Positions 15,540-23,610 of a DNA stretch of 61,423 bases are shown here, piece by piece. The translations under genes were made by a program, and so were the position numbers. The stretch is from Ureibacillus massiliensis 4400831 = CIP 108448 = CCUG 49529 (GTDB taxonomy: Bacteria; Bacillota; Bacilli; Bacillales_A; Planococcaceae): the NCBI RefSeq assembly GCF_000772965.1, contig NZ_JPVQ01000023.1, forward strand, positions 1 through 61,423. The letters are read 5' to 3'. The notes beneath the pieces were generated by a model, which was not told the DNA's origin, searched no databases, and saw only the letters and a program-made list of their open reading frames with translations. The first letter of the stretch is position 1; every line of letters begins with the position of its first letter.

Positions 15540-16964
15540 ATGAAAAAGCTATTTACACTATTTTTTACTGCATTATTAACGATATCATTTGCATTAGTTA
15601 CAAATGCAAATAGTCTTGCTGCAAAAGACTATGTAGATTTTAATGAAGGTTTGTACTGGGCTGATGAAATGACCTGGGCAATTGATAAGGGCGTTCTAAA
15701 CGGATACCCTACTGAAAAAAAGATTAAACCGAACAATACCTTATCAGAAGCACAATTCCTTACAATGTTATTCCGCGTATTGAATTCTGAAGAACTAGAC
15801 ACTTATATCCAAAATCTAAATACCAACGATTGGACGCCTCAATATGCAATGGCTAAGAAGTATAATCTTGCTGTTTCCTATAAAAATACAGCCAATTGGA
15901 ATAAACCAATCCGTCGTGGTACTGTAGCAAAACTATTTGCTGAAAGTCTAACAGGTAAGGAAATGTCTGAAAACGAAGCTGTTCAATGGATGTACAACCA
16001 AAACATTAGTGATGGACAAGCAGATAGAAATGGCGACTTTCCAAAAACATACGACTCTTACCTACCGAATTCTACTTTAACGAGGGCACAGGTCGTTGTG
16101 TTTTTATACAATATCTCAACAAGCAAACAAATTGACCAATCCTTAAAGGTTATTGAAAGAAAAGATGTTGTTCAAGAGAAGTTAAATGAATTCTCATTTA
16201 ATGGTATTGAAATAAATGACTCCATAGATAAAGTGAAACAAATTTATGGCGAACCAAAGCGTATAACTTATAACGATGACGGCTTAGAAATACACACATA
16301 TTATCGAAACAATTATGATGACTTTTTGATTGTCGGTCTTGATGAAAGTCATCATGTTGCTTATTTATATTCTAACCAAGTATATACAGCAAGATATTAT
16401 GGCTTGGATCTTCTTAACCAAGAAAGCATCACATCTATTTTTGGCAAAAGTTATTCAGATGAATTAACAAAGACAACATATCAAGGGAATAGTGTTACTT
16501 TTTATTACGATACACATCTTCAAGGTATGCCTGTTAGAGCATTACAAGTTAAAGATCCAAATTGGTCCTTAACAGATGCAAATTTTGAAACAAGTGATTA
16601 TTTAATCTTTGATGTAACGAATAGTTACCGAAATGTCTACAATTTAAAACCATTAAAATGGTTCGAACAAATTTCGAATACAGCTTACAAACATAGTAAA
16701 GATATGTATGATAACAATTTCTTCGACCATACAAATTTACAGGGTCTTGATCCATTTGATCGAATGGCAAAGGATGGTTTAGATTCATTCTCCTATGCGG
16801 GTGAAAATATTGCGATGGGTTATACAAATGGTATTGATGCTACTGAAGGATGGATGAATTCTAAAACTGGTCATAGAGAAGCGATTTTAAATGCTAACTT
16901 CACCCATTTAGGTGTTGGTTCTTATCATTGGTTCTATACTCAAAACTTCTATACACCACAATGA
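15540..16964 (+). CDS. Surface protein with SLH-type repeats and CAP domain
   Basis: A 474-aa exported protein. Signal peptide 1-28 (ending NSLAA), S-layer-homology-type repeats about 30-210 (DEMTWAIDKGVLNGYPTEKK; TLSEAQFLTMLFR; TRAQVVVFLYN) that bind secondary cell-wall polymer, a CAP-associated N domain about 220-330 (IYGEPKRI, DDFLIVGLDE), and a CAP/SCP domain about 355-470 (DHTNLQGLDPFDRM, AGENIAMGY, TGHREAILNANFTHLGVG). CAP proteins of Bacilli (YlbC/YkwD group) are extracellular; activity unknown. Start ATG follows GGTGGGGG. Confidence 0.88.
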   Translation: MKKLFTLFFTALLTISFALVTNANSLAAKDYVDFNEGLYWADEMTWAIDKGVLNGYPTEKKIKPNNTLSEAQFLTMLFRVLNSEELDTYIQNLNTNDWTPQYAMAKKYNLAVSYKNTANWNKPIRRGTVAKLFAESLTGKEMSENEAVQWMYNQNISDGQADRNGDFPKTYDSYLPNSTLTRAQVVVFLYNISTSKQIDQSLKVIERKDVVQEKLNEFSFNGIEINDSIDKVKQIYGEPKRITYNDDGLEIHTYYRNNYDDFLIVGLDESHHVAYLYSNQVYTARYYGLDLLNQESITSIFGKSYSDELTKTTYQGNSVTFYYDTHLQGMPVRALQVKDPNWSLTDANFETSDYLIFDVTNSYRNVYNLKPLKWFEQISNTAYKHSKDMYDNNFFDHTNLQGLDPFDRMAKDGLDSFSYAGENIAMGYTNGIDATEGWMNSKTGHREAILNANFTHLGVGSYHWFYTQNFYTPQ

Positions 16965-16991
16965 TACAATCTATTCTAGATCAAATGTCTC

Positions 16992-17025
16992 AAGCTTATT
17001 GCACACAAGGCAATAAGCTTTTTCC
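16992..17025 (+). terminator. Terminator of the SLH-CAP gene
   Basis: AAGCTTATTGC / GCAATAAGCTT followed by TTTCCTATTTT. Confidence 0.85.
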
Positions 17026-17123
17026 TATTTTCGAGTAATAAAAAAGTCCTTTTATCCTAACGACTATTTCCCAAGATGTAAGAATACATATATATGACAA
17101 CACTTTATATTGGGGGTATTTGG

Positions 17124-17759
17124 TTGGGAAATGTAAAGGCATTCGCAACATTTCAGCAAGTTGGTGAAGAGATTTACCGAACAAATACGTATCTACAATT
17201 TGGCTCATCAAGAAAGTCCCTAGGTGCAGTTGTCATGTTAAATCCCGGATCTTCTCAATTAAAAGGAGAAGCACGGAAAAAGCTCTCGATGAATGGTTCC
17301 CATACGGATGAAACAACGATTGATGAAACGATGAGACAGCTTATTCAATTTATGGAGAATACTCATTCCAAATTAAATGGAAGACTCCATATTTACAATC
17401 TGTTCTATGTGAAAAAAACAAATAATAAAGAAGCGATAGCGCTTTTCGAACATTTAAAGAATACAGGGAAATATCCAACAATTTTTCCTCCCTGCTTACT
17501 TGAATTACAACAACATCCGTGGATATTGATTGGCTGGGGAGTTGAGAAAAAGAAAAGTTGGGTTCATTTTGAAAGGGAAAAGGCGAGATGGCTTGAACTT
17601 ATAAACGATAGCGGTGTTCCTTATTTTGGTGTCTTATCGAAAGAAAATGAATTTTATCATCCTAGTCCGAACAATTCGGATAAAGCTTTAAGACTCCAAC
17701 AATTAGTTGCGGTCTATAACAAAAAAATAAAACTAAATACACTCCTTAAAAAAAATTAA
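17124..17759 (+). CDS. DUF1643-like protein
   Basis: About 211 aa. The core AVVMLNPGSSQ, then TIDETMRQLIQFME and GRLHIYNLFYVK, matches the DUF1643 pattern (LNPS...D.T....NLF); function unknown. A further ATG at 17094 has no ribosome site; the TTG used here lies 7 nt after GGGGG, so I prefer it, without certainty. Single-gene unit ending at a bidirectional terminator. Confidence 0.65.
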   Translation: MGNVKAFATFQQVGEEIYRTNTYLQFGSSRKSLGAVVMLNPGSSQLKGEARKKLSMNGSHTDETTIDETMRQLIQFMENTHSKLNGRLHIYNLFYVKKTNNKEAIALFEHLKNTGKYPTIFPPCLLELQQHPWILIGWGVEKKKSWVHFEREKARWLELINDSGVPYFGVLSKENEFYHPSPNNSDKALRLQQLVAVYNKKIKLNTLLKKN

Positions 17760-17771
17760 CGTTCACATTAA

Positions 17772-17803
17772 AAAGAGCCGATATATTAAATTTTCGGCTC
17801 TTT
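17772..17803. terminator. Bidirectional terminator
   Basis: AAAGAGCCGA / TCGGCTCTTT between convergent DUF1643-like and DUF2179 genes, T-rich on both sides. Confidence 0.85.
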
Positions 17804-17811
17804 CTTTAATT

Positions 17812-18348
17812 TTATTGGTTATTTAAATTCCGCTTATTTTTCTTCATTCGATCTACCATAAATCCACCTTTAAAGGATTTCGGCTCATATGAAATGATAA
17901 ACGCTCTTGGCTCAATGGATTCAACTAGTAAAAACAACTCTTTTTCACGATTTCGCTTTGCTAAAATTTCGTATTTATAGCGATCACTGTCGCGTCCTTC
18001 ACCAATATACGTGGTTAATGCAAAGCCATTTGCACGTATAGAATCGATCAGCTCTTGGTTTTTATTTTGAGTGTTAATTGTAATATAGACGTAGCCAATA
18101 GCCAATTTATTTTCTATTCGTGTTCCTAAAAACATCCCTAAACCAAAGCCAACTGCATATACAACCATTGCTAGTAAACTTTGATCACCATTAAATACCA
18201 GGGAAAGACCAAATACATAAATTAGCATTTCCATAATGCCAAAAATTGCTGCTAAAAACGTAATGTTTTTTACTAAAAATATTGTCCTTAATGTTAGTAA
18301 TGGTACATAAACTAATTGCAATATTAGTATCAATACTATATTCACCAT
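17812..18348 (-). CDS. yebE: DUF5698/DUF2179 membrane protein (UPF0316, YebE-like)
   Basis: 178 aa. Three membrane segments in the first 85 residues (VLILILQLVYVPLLTLRTIF; MEMLIYVFGLSLVF; VVYAVGFGLGMFLGTRIE) and a C-terminal DUF2179 domain (NGFALTTYIGEGRDSDRYKYEILAKRN), a ferredoxin-like module that in related proteins binds small ligands. The whole-length match to the UPF0316 family is good; function unknown. Confidence 0.85.
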   Translation of the reverse strand: MVNIVLILILQLVYVPLLTLRTIFLVKNITFLAAIFGIMEMLIYVFGLSLVFNGDQSLLAMVVYAVGFGLGMFLGTRIENKLAIGYVYITINTQNKNQELIDSIRANGFALTTYIGEGRDSDRYKYEILAKRNREKELFLLVESIEPRAFIISYEPKSFKGGFMVDRMKKNKRNLNNQ

Positions 18349-18694
18349 ATAAAACGCCTCACTAGTAGTTGTATATTTTATAATTTACCCATCGTAATGC
18401 AATGTAATGTACTCAGTAAAATAGAAAACATGCCTTATTTTCGACTTACCTTAGATAAATTTTTTAATACGTTCTTTCAATTATTTCTTGGGGAATTTAT
18501 GCGATTACTCGCTATTAAGCATCCATTTTACTTGAATCATATGGAATTAACAACCCATAGGACTCTCTCCCTTTTGATGTAAAATGCTTTGTATTTATTA
18601 TAAAAAAGCACACTAAAAACAATATAAAATAGAGCTCTTCAAATTTAATAAGAAAAAGCAGAACGTTTAAATAGACATCCTGCTTTCTATTGAT
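18349..18694. other. Gene-free spacer
   Basis: About 345 nt, A/T-rich. A 61-codon plus-strand frame (18397-18582) lacks a ribosome site and family features and is not accepted. The minus-strand terminator of the DinB gene lies at its right end. Confidence 0.6.
18655..18686 (-). terminator. Terminator of the DinB-like gene
   Basis: AAAGCAG / CTGCTTT stem with an 18-nt loop and TTTTTCTTATT on the minus strand. Confidence 0.55.
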
Positions 18695-19183
18695 TTAATT
18701 TATTAGCGCTTCCTTTATCTCCTCAATTTGTGCAAGATGCCGTTTTTCGTGATACCCAATAAAGGAAATCCATTGCCCTAACGTCAGAGAACTGAAAACT
18801 GGATGCGGCATTGCCATTTCAGTTAAATCCTGTTCGCCATAGGTTTTATATTTCCTTACGATTATATCCCTTGTACCTTGCAGCTTTTCTTTTAATGTTA
18901 CCAATGATTGAAATTCTTTGTTGGGAACTAAAAATTCTGGTGCATCCACTTTCTGTGAACGATCAATTATTAAATGAACCCTTCTTATCTTGACTGGATT
19001 CTTTTCATCAACCTTTTTGATATCAGGAAAGCTATCTATTGCGACTTTTTCCATTAAATAAAGGTGCTCCAAAACTTGTGCAATTGTCCATGTCCCCTCT
19101 GCTACTACCATGTTCAACTGCTCATCTGAAAGCCCCTTCACACTTTCCCATATTTCTCCCCTAACTTTTTGTGCATTTTCCAT
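18695..19183 (-). CDS. DinB-like metal-dependent protein
   Basis: About 162 aa, a four-helix DinB/YfiT-type fold. The likely metal-binding histidines are in VLEHLYLMEK and in GYHEKRHLAQIEE near the C-terminus, the usual H...HxxxH pattern. Some members are thiol-dependent (bacillithiol) S-transferases; whether this one is cannot be told. Start ATG chosen 6 nt after GGGGTG; further GTG/TTG codons upstream overlap the ribosome site. Confidence 0.85.
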   Translation of the reverse strand: MENAQKVRGEIWESVKGLSDEQLNMVVAEGTWTIAQVLEHLYLMEKVAIDSFPDIKKVDEKNPVKIRRVHLIIDRSQKVDAPEFLVPNKEFQSLVTLKEKLQGTRDIIVRKYKTYGEQDLTEMAMPHPVFSSLTLGQWISFIGYHEKRHLAQIEEIKEALIN

Positions 19184-19325
19184 AACCAACACCCCTTTTT
19201 TTTGATTACTGTTATTCTATTAAACATCTTATTTGATTAAAACGGTACTCAAAAGAAAAAAGAGTGAGAAAAAATTCTCACCCTAAGCACTATTATTTTA
19301 TTTTGGAGGTGATGGTACGTTGAGA

Positions 19326-19775
19326 TTAATAGCATTGGAAGAATAAGATTCTGTTACGGTTTAGAGAATCAAAAACCCAGCCTCTTCTTCCCCCTCTCCA
19401 GCGGAAGCCGATGATTGAGTTACCGAAAACAAGCATCGGGAAAAACCAAAAACTATTACCGTTTCTCATCCAAACAAACGTATTACGGAACATGCAGCGT
19501 CTAATGCTACCTACACCACCACGTCGGGAAAACTCCTGTTGCTGAGTTGTTGTGAAAGTTTGTGGTGTGAAGCTTGGTGGTGGTGCTGTTGGCGGGCTTA
19601 ATTGACTACCTACATCAAATGGTGGTGTACCTGGGAAACCTCCTGGCTCGCCTCCCGGAAATCCTCCTGGAAATCCTCCTGGAAAACCTCCCGGAAATCC
19701 CCCTGGAAAGGATGGACCTCTGCCATCACCATCAAATTGAACTAAATAATCATCATCAAAATCAAAAGGATTCAA
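19326..19775 (-). CDS. Collagen-like GGFP-repeat protein
   Basis: 149 aa in two parts. Residues 1-75 are acidic then Pro/Gly-rich with six FPGG-type tetrapeptide repeats and a TPPP-type spacer. Residues 85-149 are basic and aromatic (RRCMFRNTFVWMRNG; FRWRGGRRGWVFDSL; FFQCY) with two cysteines. I recall Bacillus proteins of the same build with no known role; the Gly-Pro repeats and Cys/aromatic tail suggest a structural spore or surface protein (inference). No signal peptide. Start TTG behind AAGGAGGT. Confidence 0.75.
   Translation of the reverse strand: MNPFDFDDDYLVQFDGDGRGPSFPGGFPGGFPGGFPGGFPGGEPGGFPGTPPFDVGSQLSPPTAPPPSFTPQTFTTTQQQEFSRRGGVGSIRRCMFRNTFVWMRNGNSFWFFPMLVFGNSIIGFRWRGGRRGWVFDSLNRNRILFFQCY
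19633..19709 (-). repeat. 12-bp tandem repeat coding GGFP
   Basis: About six imperfect copies of a 12-bp unit (complement of GGAAATCCTCCT) within the GGFP protein. Copy number could vary between strains by slippage. Confidence 0.8.
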
Positions 19776-20132
19776 TTCTGTAACCTCCTTTCTTCATAAC
19801 TATCTTCAATTTATGTAGAAGGAAAGTGCCTAACAAGGGTTATCGCCCTTCCACGAATGTCTTTTTATAATGAAAGCCCATTTATATAAAGGAAAGTGGT
19901 TTCGCGAAAAGGTGAGGTTAGAATTTTTAATTTTGAATCCCCTAAAGAATCCTCAAATACTTTCAGGAAAAAGGTTGTCCCTAGATAAACCTGAAAATTA
20001 ACATTTCTAGTAAAAAATAAATAACTTAGGAATATTATCTTAAAAGTTGAATATTTATTTATAGTCAGTATCTTTTTGAGTAATTGGTAGTGTTTTAACT
20101 TCAAGTTTTACATAGTCACTCAAACTATCAAC
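19776..20132. other. Gene-free spacer
   Basis: Divergent promoter region between the GGFP protein and the 239-aa hypothetical gene. I see no RNA, repeat or credible small ORF. Confidence 0.5.
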
Positions 20133-20852
20133 ATGAAGGAGCTGATGAAGATACTTCAATTCGTCATCCCAAAGAAAAACTATAGTCTCTGTTTAGTAAA
20201 TCCACGCGAACATGATTTATTTAATCTTTATATTAAATACTCTGGTTTTTCAACAGAAAATAAAATTCAGATTAATTATGAACCTACCTTAATGATGACA
20301 GATATTCTATATGGTGAAAGTTACGCTATTTTAGAGGAAAATCATGATTGGGACGTAGACACAACATTTTACTATGAAACACTTTATGTATCTAATGATG
20401 GCATTGTATTACAAAAATTTTATCGAAATGAATTAAAAAACGTTCGGACTCTACATGCTCATCCATTATTTACAACACCTATTTGGGAAATTGAAGAAAC
20501 ATATTATGAATTAATTGATCCAGAGGATATAATCCGCATTGTCTTTAAAGATATTTATGCAAAGGAAGCCCCTGCAGACTCAAGTATTTATCGTGAACTT
20601 ATTAGTAAAAGCGAACTTTTCGAGCCTTTTTTTGAAGATTTGTATACAGAGATGGGACGCTTTCATCGTGGGGATAAATGCTATTCAAGAGAAAAATGGG
20701 ACTTTGCAGAACTTCTTCAAGCAAATTATCATGTTCAATTTGTTCAATCAGAGGGATCTGATATTATCTTGTCAAATTGTTCTGGGTTAATGAAAACATT
20801 GAAGCTTTCAAAACAACAAATGGCAGAGTATTTTATCAAATTTCTTAAATAG
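20133..20852 (+). CDS. Hypothetical protein, 239 aa
   Basis: Not recognised. A soluble, acidic, aromatic-rich protein with no signal or membrane segment. Two acidic-aromatic stretches (WEIEETYYELIDPEDIIRIV; EMGRFHRGDKCYSREKWDF) look globular, and base composition matches neighbours. The start is unclear: the ATG used has no ribosome site, and AAGGAG at 20137-20142 lies too close to the second ATG at 20145. Transcribed alone with its own terminator. Confidence 0.7.
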   Translation: MKELMKILQFVIPKKNYSLCLVNPREHDLFNLYIKYSGFSTENKIQINYEPTLMMTDILYGESYAILEENHDWDVDTTFYYETLYVSNDGIVLQKFYRNELKNVRTLHAHPLFTTPIWEIEETYYELIDPEDIIRIVFKDIYAKEAPADSSIYRELISKSELFEPFFEDLYTEMGRFHRGDKCYSREKWDFAELLQANYHVQFVQSEGSDIILSNCSGLMKTLKLSKQQMAEYFIKFLK

Positions 20853-20895
20853 ACCTGTCTATAATTCGACCTATTATATAAAATAAACCAATTAT

Positions 20896-20923
20896 CTCTT
20901 CGAACGTTTCGAAGAGTTTTTTT
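20896..20923 (+). terminator. Terminator of the 239-aa hypothetical gene
   Basis: CTCTTCGAA / TTTCGAAGAG hairpin followed by seven T and TATTTT. The rest of 20924-21162 is A/T-rich, with a possible TATAAT at 21090-21095 upstream of the small membrane-protein gene. Confidence 0.85.
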
Positions 20924-21162
20924 ATTTTCAAGTGTAAACCAATGATTCCCAATATCACTATTAAACTTTTAGATTTTTTATTCTGCTTAAATGTATTAAA
21001 TTCTCTTGTTATAGGATTTTCATTGTAGCTGAGTCGATTATACCATTTATTTTTTTATAATTTTATGACATTTTTTTCTATTTAGTGATTATAATATTCT
21101 ACCTCCTATCATAAGTTTTAAAAAAACAAGTTTCATAGCATAACTAAAGGAGGGGTCTTTAC

Positions 21163-21339
21163 ATGTTTCTAGCTTTTATCCTTCTAGCGGCGTTTTGCCT
21201 ATTTATTGGATTTAAAACAAAAAGAATGTTTTACTTAACCGTTCCTGTAATCGCATTCATTGTCTATTTTATTGTTCAAATTGCAATGGTACCACTACCT
21301 TTTATGGATACCGTTAAATTTATCTTTAGTTTACAGTAG
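21163..21339 (+). CDS. Small two-helix membrane protein, 58 aa
   Basis: ATG behind the strong site AAAGGAGGGG, 58 codons to TAG. Two membrane segments: residues 2-16 (FLAFILLAAFCLFIG) and 23-44 (MFYLTVPVIAFIVYFIVQIA), joined by a basic turn KTKR, so the turn is probably cytosolic. The tail has PLPFMDTVKF. Not recognised. It lies 230 nt upstream of the DUF485/symporter pair and could share its transcript, since no terminator is seen between. Confidence 0.75.
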   Translation: MFLAFILLAAFCLFIGFKTKRMFYLTVPVIAFIVYFIVQIAMVPLPFMDTVKFIFSLQ

Positions 21340-21481
21340 TCAACTAAAAAATTATTAAGCGCCCTCATTCACAGTTAATTCCATCTTTTTCGTTGTGACT
21401 AAAGTGATCGAAGGTTTTCCCTTTGCCTTCTTTTGAAGAACAAAGTGAAGATAGATATTTTACTAATCTAATTGGTTAACG

Positions 21482-21559
21482 ATGGAAGGAGGAGTTTTTA
21501 AACCTATCAGCTATTATTTTTTGTCACTGTTAAAGATTATGGGGAAATTCAATAAATAG
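21482..21559 (+). CDS. Possible 25-codon leader ORF before DUF485
   Basis: ATG ... TAG, MEGGVFKPISYYFLSLLK plus seven residues, ending 10 nt before the DUF485 GTG. There is no separate ribosome site (GGAAGGAGGAG lies inside its first codons), so it may be chance; that purine stretch could instead be a relic or regulatory element. Confidence 0.2.
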   Translation: MEGGVFKPISYYFLSLLKIMGKFNK

Positions 21560-21569
21560 GGGTGATATT

Positions 21570-21872
21570 GTGAAAAAGATCGATAAAAGTGTTGCAGATG
21601 CTTACTTTCGTGAAAAGAACAAATATATGATTATCTACTTTATCATCTGGGCTCTTGTATCCTTTGGAGCAGTTGCGATCGCAGAGCCATTAAGTACTTT
21701 TTCTTTTAACGGGTTCCCATTCCATTACTTTATGGGTGCACAGGGGGCTTTAGCTGTGTTTATTATTTTACTTTTCGTCAATGCAATCGTTGGGGATAAA
21801 ATCGATAAAAAATACGGTATTGATGAAACCAAGAATGAAGAAATCGGTAAGCAAAGTACACAAAATCATTAA
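21570..21872 (+). CDS. DUF485 membrane protein, YjcH-like
   Basis: 100 aa with two membrane segments (about 20-42 and 55-78) and a charged C-terminal tail. DUF485 proteins are encoded next to acetate/glycolate-type sodium symporters (YjcH-ActP pair) and are probably accessory subunits. GTG start 6 nt after AGGGGTG. The symporter gene begins 33 nt downstream. Confidence 0.88.
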   Translation: MKKIDKSVADAYFREKNKYMIIYFIIWALVSFGAVAIAEPLSTFSFNGFPFHYFMGAQGALAVFIILLFVNAIVGDKIDKKYGIDETKNEEIGKQSTQNH

Positions 21873-21905
21873 GGGGAAATTTCTTTTAGAAAAGGGGGAT
21901 GACTA

Positions 21906-23558
21906 TTGGATATACAATTTATAGTTTCGACGGCTCTCATTTTAGCGACATTTGCATTGTATATTGGTATTGCAGTCTATAATAAAGCGAACGTCACTTC
22001 GGATTTCTATGTTGCTGGTCGTGGAGTACCTCCGTTATTTAATGGTATGGCTATCGGTGCTGACTGGATGAGTGCGGCCTCATTCATCGGTATGGCTGGT
22101 ACTATTATGGTACTTGGCTATGATGGATTAGCTTATATTATGGGGTGGACTGGTGGTTATTTACTATTAACGTTCCTACTCGCACCTCAACTAAGAAAAT
22201 CTGGCAGTTATACAGTTCCGGAATTTATAGGAGACCGCTTCAAGAGTAATACAGCACTTATTATTGCGGCAATTTGTACAATTATTATTAGTTTTACTTA
22301 CTCCATCGGACAATTATCTGGCTCCGGTGTAGTAATCGGACGCCTTTTCCAAATTGATGCTGGCATCGGAACAATGATTGGGGTAGTTTTAATTGCCATC
22401 TATGCAGGTTTTGGTGGTATGAAAGGAATTACTTGGACGCAAGTTGCGCAATATATCGTATTAATAGTTGCTTATCTTGTTCCTGTTATCTTCATGTCTC
22501 TTCAAATTACAGGTAATCCACTACCATGGTTATCCTATGGTGAGATTGTTAGCAATTTAGGAGAACTAGATAAAGCCCTTGGATTATCCGAGTACTTCGC
22601 TCCGTTTTCAAACGGAACAAAGTGGCAATTCCTTGCACTAATGTTCACGTTAATGGCGGGTACTGCTGGTCTTCCACACGTTATCGCTCGTTTCTATACA
22701 GTATCAACGATGAAAGCAGCACGTTGGTCAGGCGCTTGGGCATTACTGTTCATCTCATTACTATATTTCTCTGCACCTGCATATGCAGCTTTCTCTCGCT
22801 TCATTTTAATGACTCAAGTAGCTGGAAGCAAAATTGCAGAACTTCCTGCTTGGACGAAAACTTGGGTAGATACAGGTTTATTAAAAGTAGCAGACCAAAA
22901 TGGTGACGGTATTCTACAATGGACAGAATTAGTCATTGGAAATGATATCGTCGTAATGGCCACACCAGAAATTGCGAACTTAGGGATATTTGTTGTTGGA
23001 TTAGTTGCTGCTGGTGCAATGGCAGCTGCCTTATCAACAGCAGGTGGTTTATTAATCGCCATTTCTTCTGCCTTTGCACACGATATCTACTATCGCATTA
23101 TTAAACCGGATGCAACGGATAAGCAACGTTTAAATGTTGGACGTATTACGATCGTAATTGCGACATTACTTGCTGGTTTAGTAGCATTAAACCCTCCTGG
23201 GGCGATTACTCAAATCGTTGCTTGGGCTTTCGCACTTGCAACAGGTACGTTCTTCCCAGCATTAGTATTAGGCGTTTGGTGGAAACGTAGTAACTCAAAA
23301 GGTGTTATTGCAGGCTTACTAGTCGGTTTAGGTGTTACACTAGCTTATATTTTTGCTGCGAAATACGGTGGCTTTACAATTTTAGGTATCATTGATACAG
23401 GAGCCGGAGTATTTGGTGCGATTGCTGCCTTTGCTGCTAATATTATTGTCTCTTTAGCCACTAAGGAGCCTTCACAGGAAATTCAAGATTATGTAGAAAA
23501 CTTACGCTATCCAGAGCAAATGACATACAAAGATGGCGAAGTTCATGTAAACGAATAA
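21906..23558 (+). CDS. Sodium:solute symporter, ActP-like (VC_2705 type)
   Basis: 550 aa, about 13 membrane helices, SSS family: FYVAGRGVPPLFNGMAIGAD and WMSAASFIGMAGTI near the N-terminus carry the sodium-site signature, and GLPHVIARFYTV is typical of the acetate permease branch. Likely imports a short monocarboxylate (acetate, pyruvate or similar). A hydrophilic loop at residues 330-341 (DQNGDGILQWTE) is a perfect EF-hand-type calcium loop. TTG start behind AAGGGGGATGAC. Operon partner of the DUF485 protein. Confidence 0.9.
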   Translation: MDIQFIVSTALILATFALYIGIAVYNKANVTSDFYVAGRGVPPLFNGMAIGADWMSAASFIGMAGTIMVLGYDGLAYIMGWTGGYLLLTFLLAPQLRKSGSYTVPEFIGDRFKSNTALIIAAICTIIISFTYSIGQLSGSGVVIGRLFQIDAGIGTMIGVVLIAIYAGFGGMKGITWTQVAQYIVLIVAYLVPVIFMSLQITGNPLPWLSYGEIVSNLGELDKALGLSEYFAPFSNGTKWQFLALMFTLMAGTAGLPHVIARFYTVSTMKAARWSGAWALLFISLLYFSAPAYAAFSRFILMTQVAGSKIAELPAWTKTWVDTGLLKVADQNGDGILQWTELVIGNDIVVMATPEIANLGIFVVGLVAAGAMAAALSTAGGLLIAISSAFAHDIYYRIIKPDATDKQRLNVGRITIVIATLLAGLVALNPPGAITQIVAWAFALATGTFFPALVLGVWWKRSNSKGVIAGLLVGLGVTLAYIFAAKYGGFTILGIIDTGAGVFGAIAAFAANIIVSLATKEPSQEIQDYVENLRYPEQMTYKDGEVHVNE

Positions 23559-23564
23559 TACTAA

Positions 23565-23600
23565 AAGACCCAGTCTCCATATCCTTTGGGGCTGGGTCTT
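23565..23600. terminator. Bidirectional terminator
   Basis: AAGACCCAG / CTGGGTCTT with a loop of about 17 nt between the convergent symporter and GGDEF-EAL genes. Confidence 0.8.
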
Positions 23601-23610
23601 CTTATATTCT

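Noticed and set aside
18397-18582. Plus-strand frame of 61 codons
   Set aside because: No ribosome site, no family features; probably chance in an A/T-rich spacer.
19633-19709. CRISPR array
   Set aside because: The spaced repeats are 12-bp units in frame within a coding region and have no spacers.
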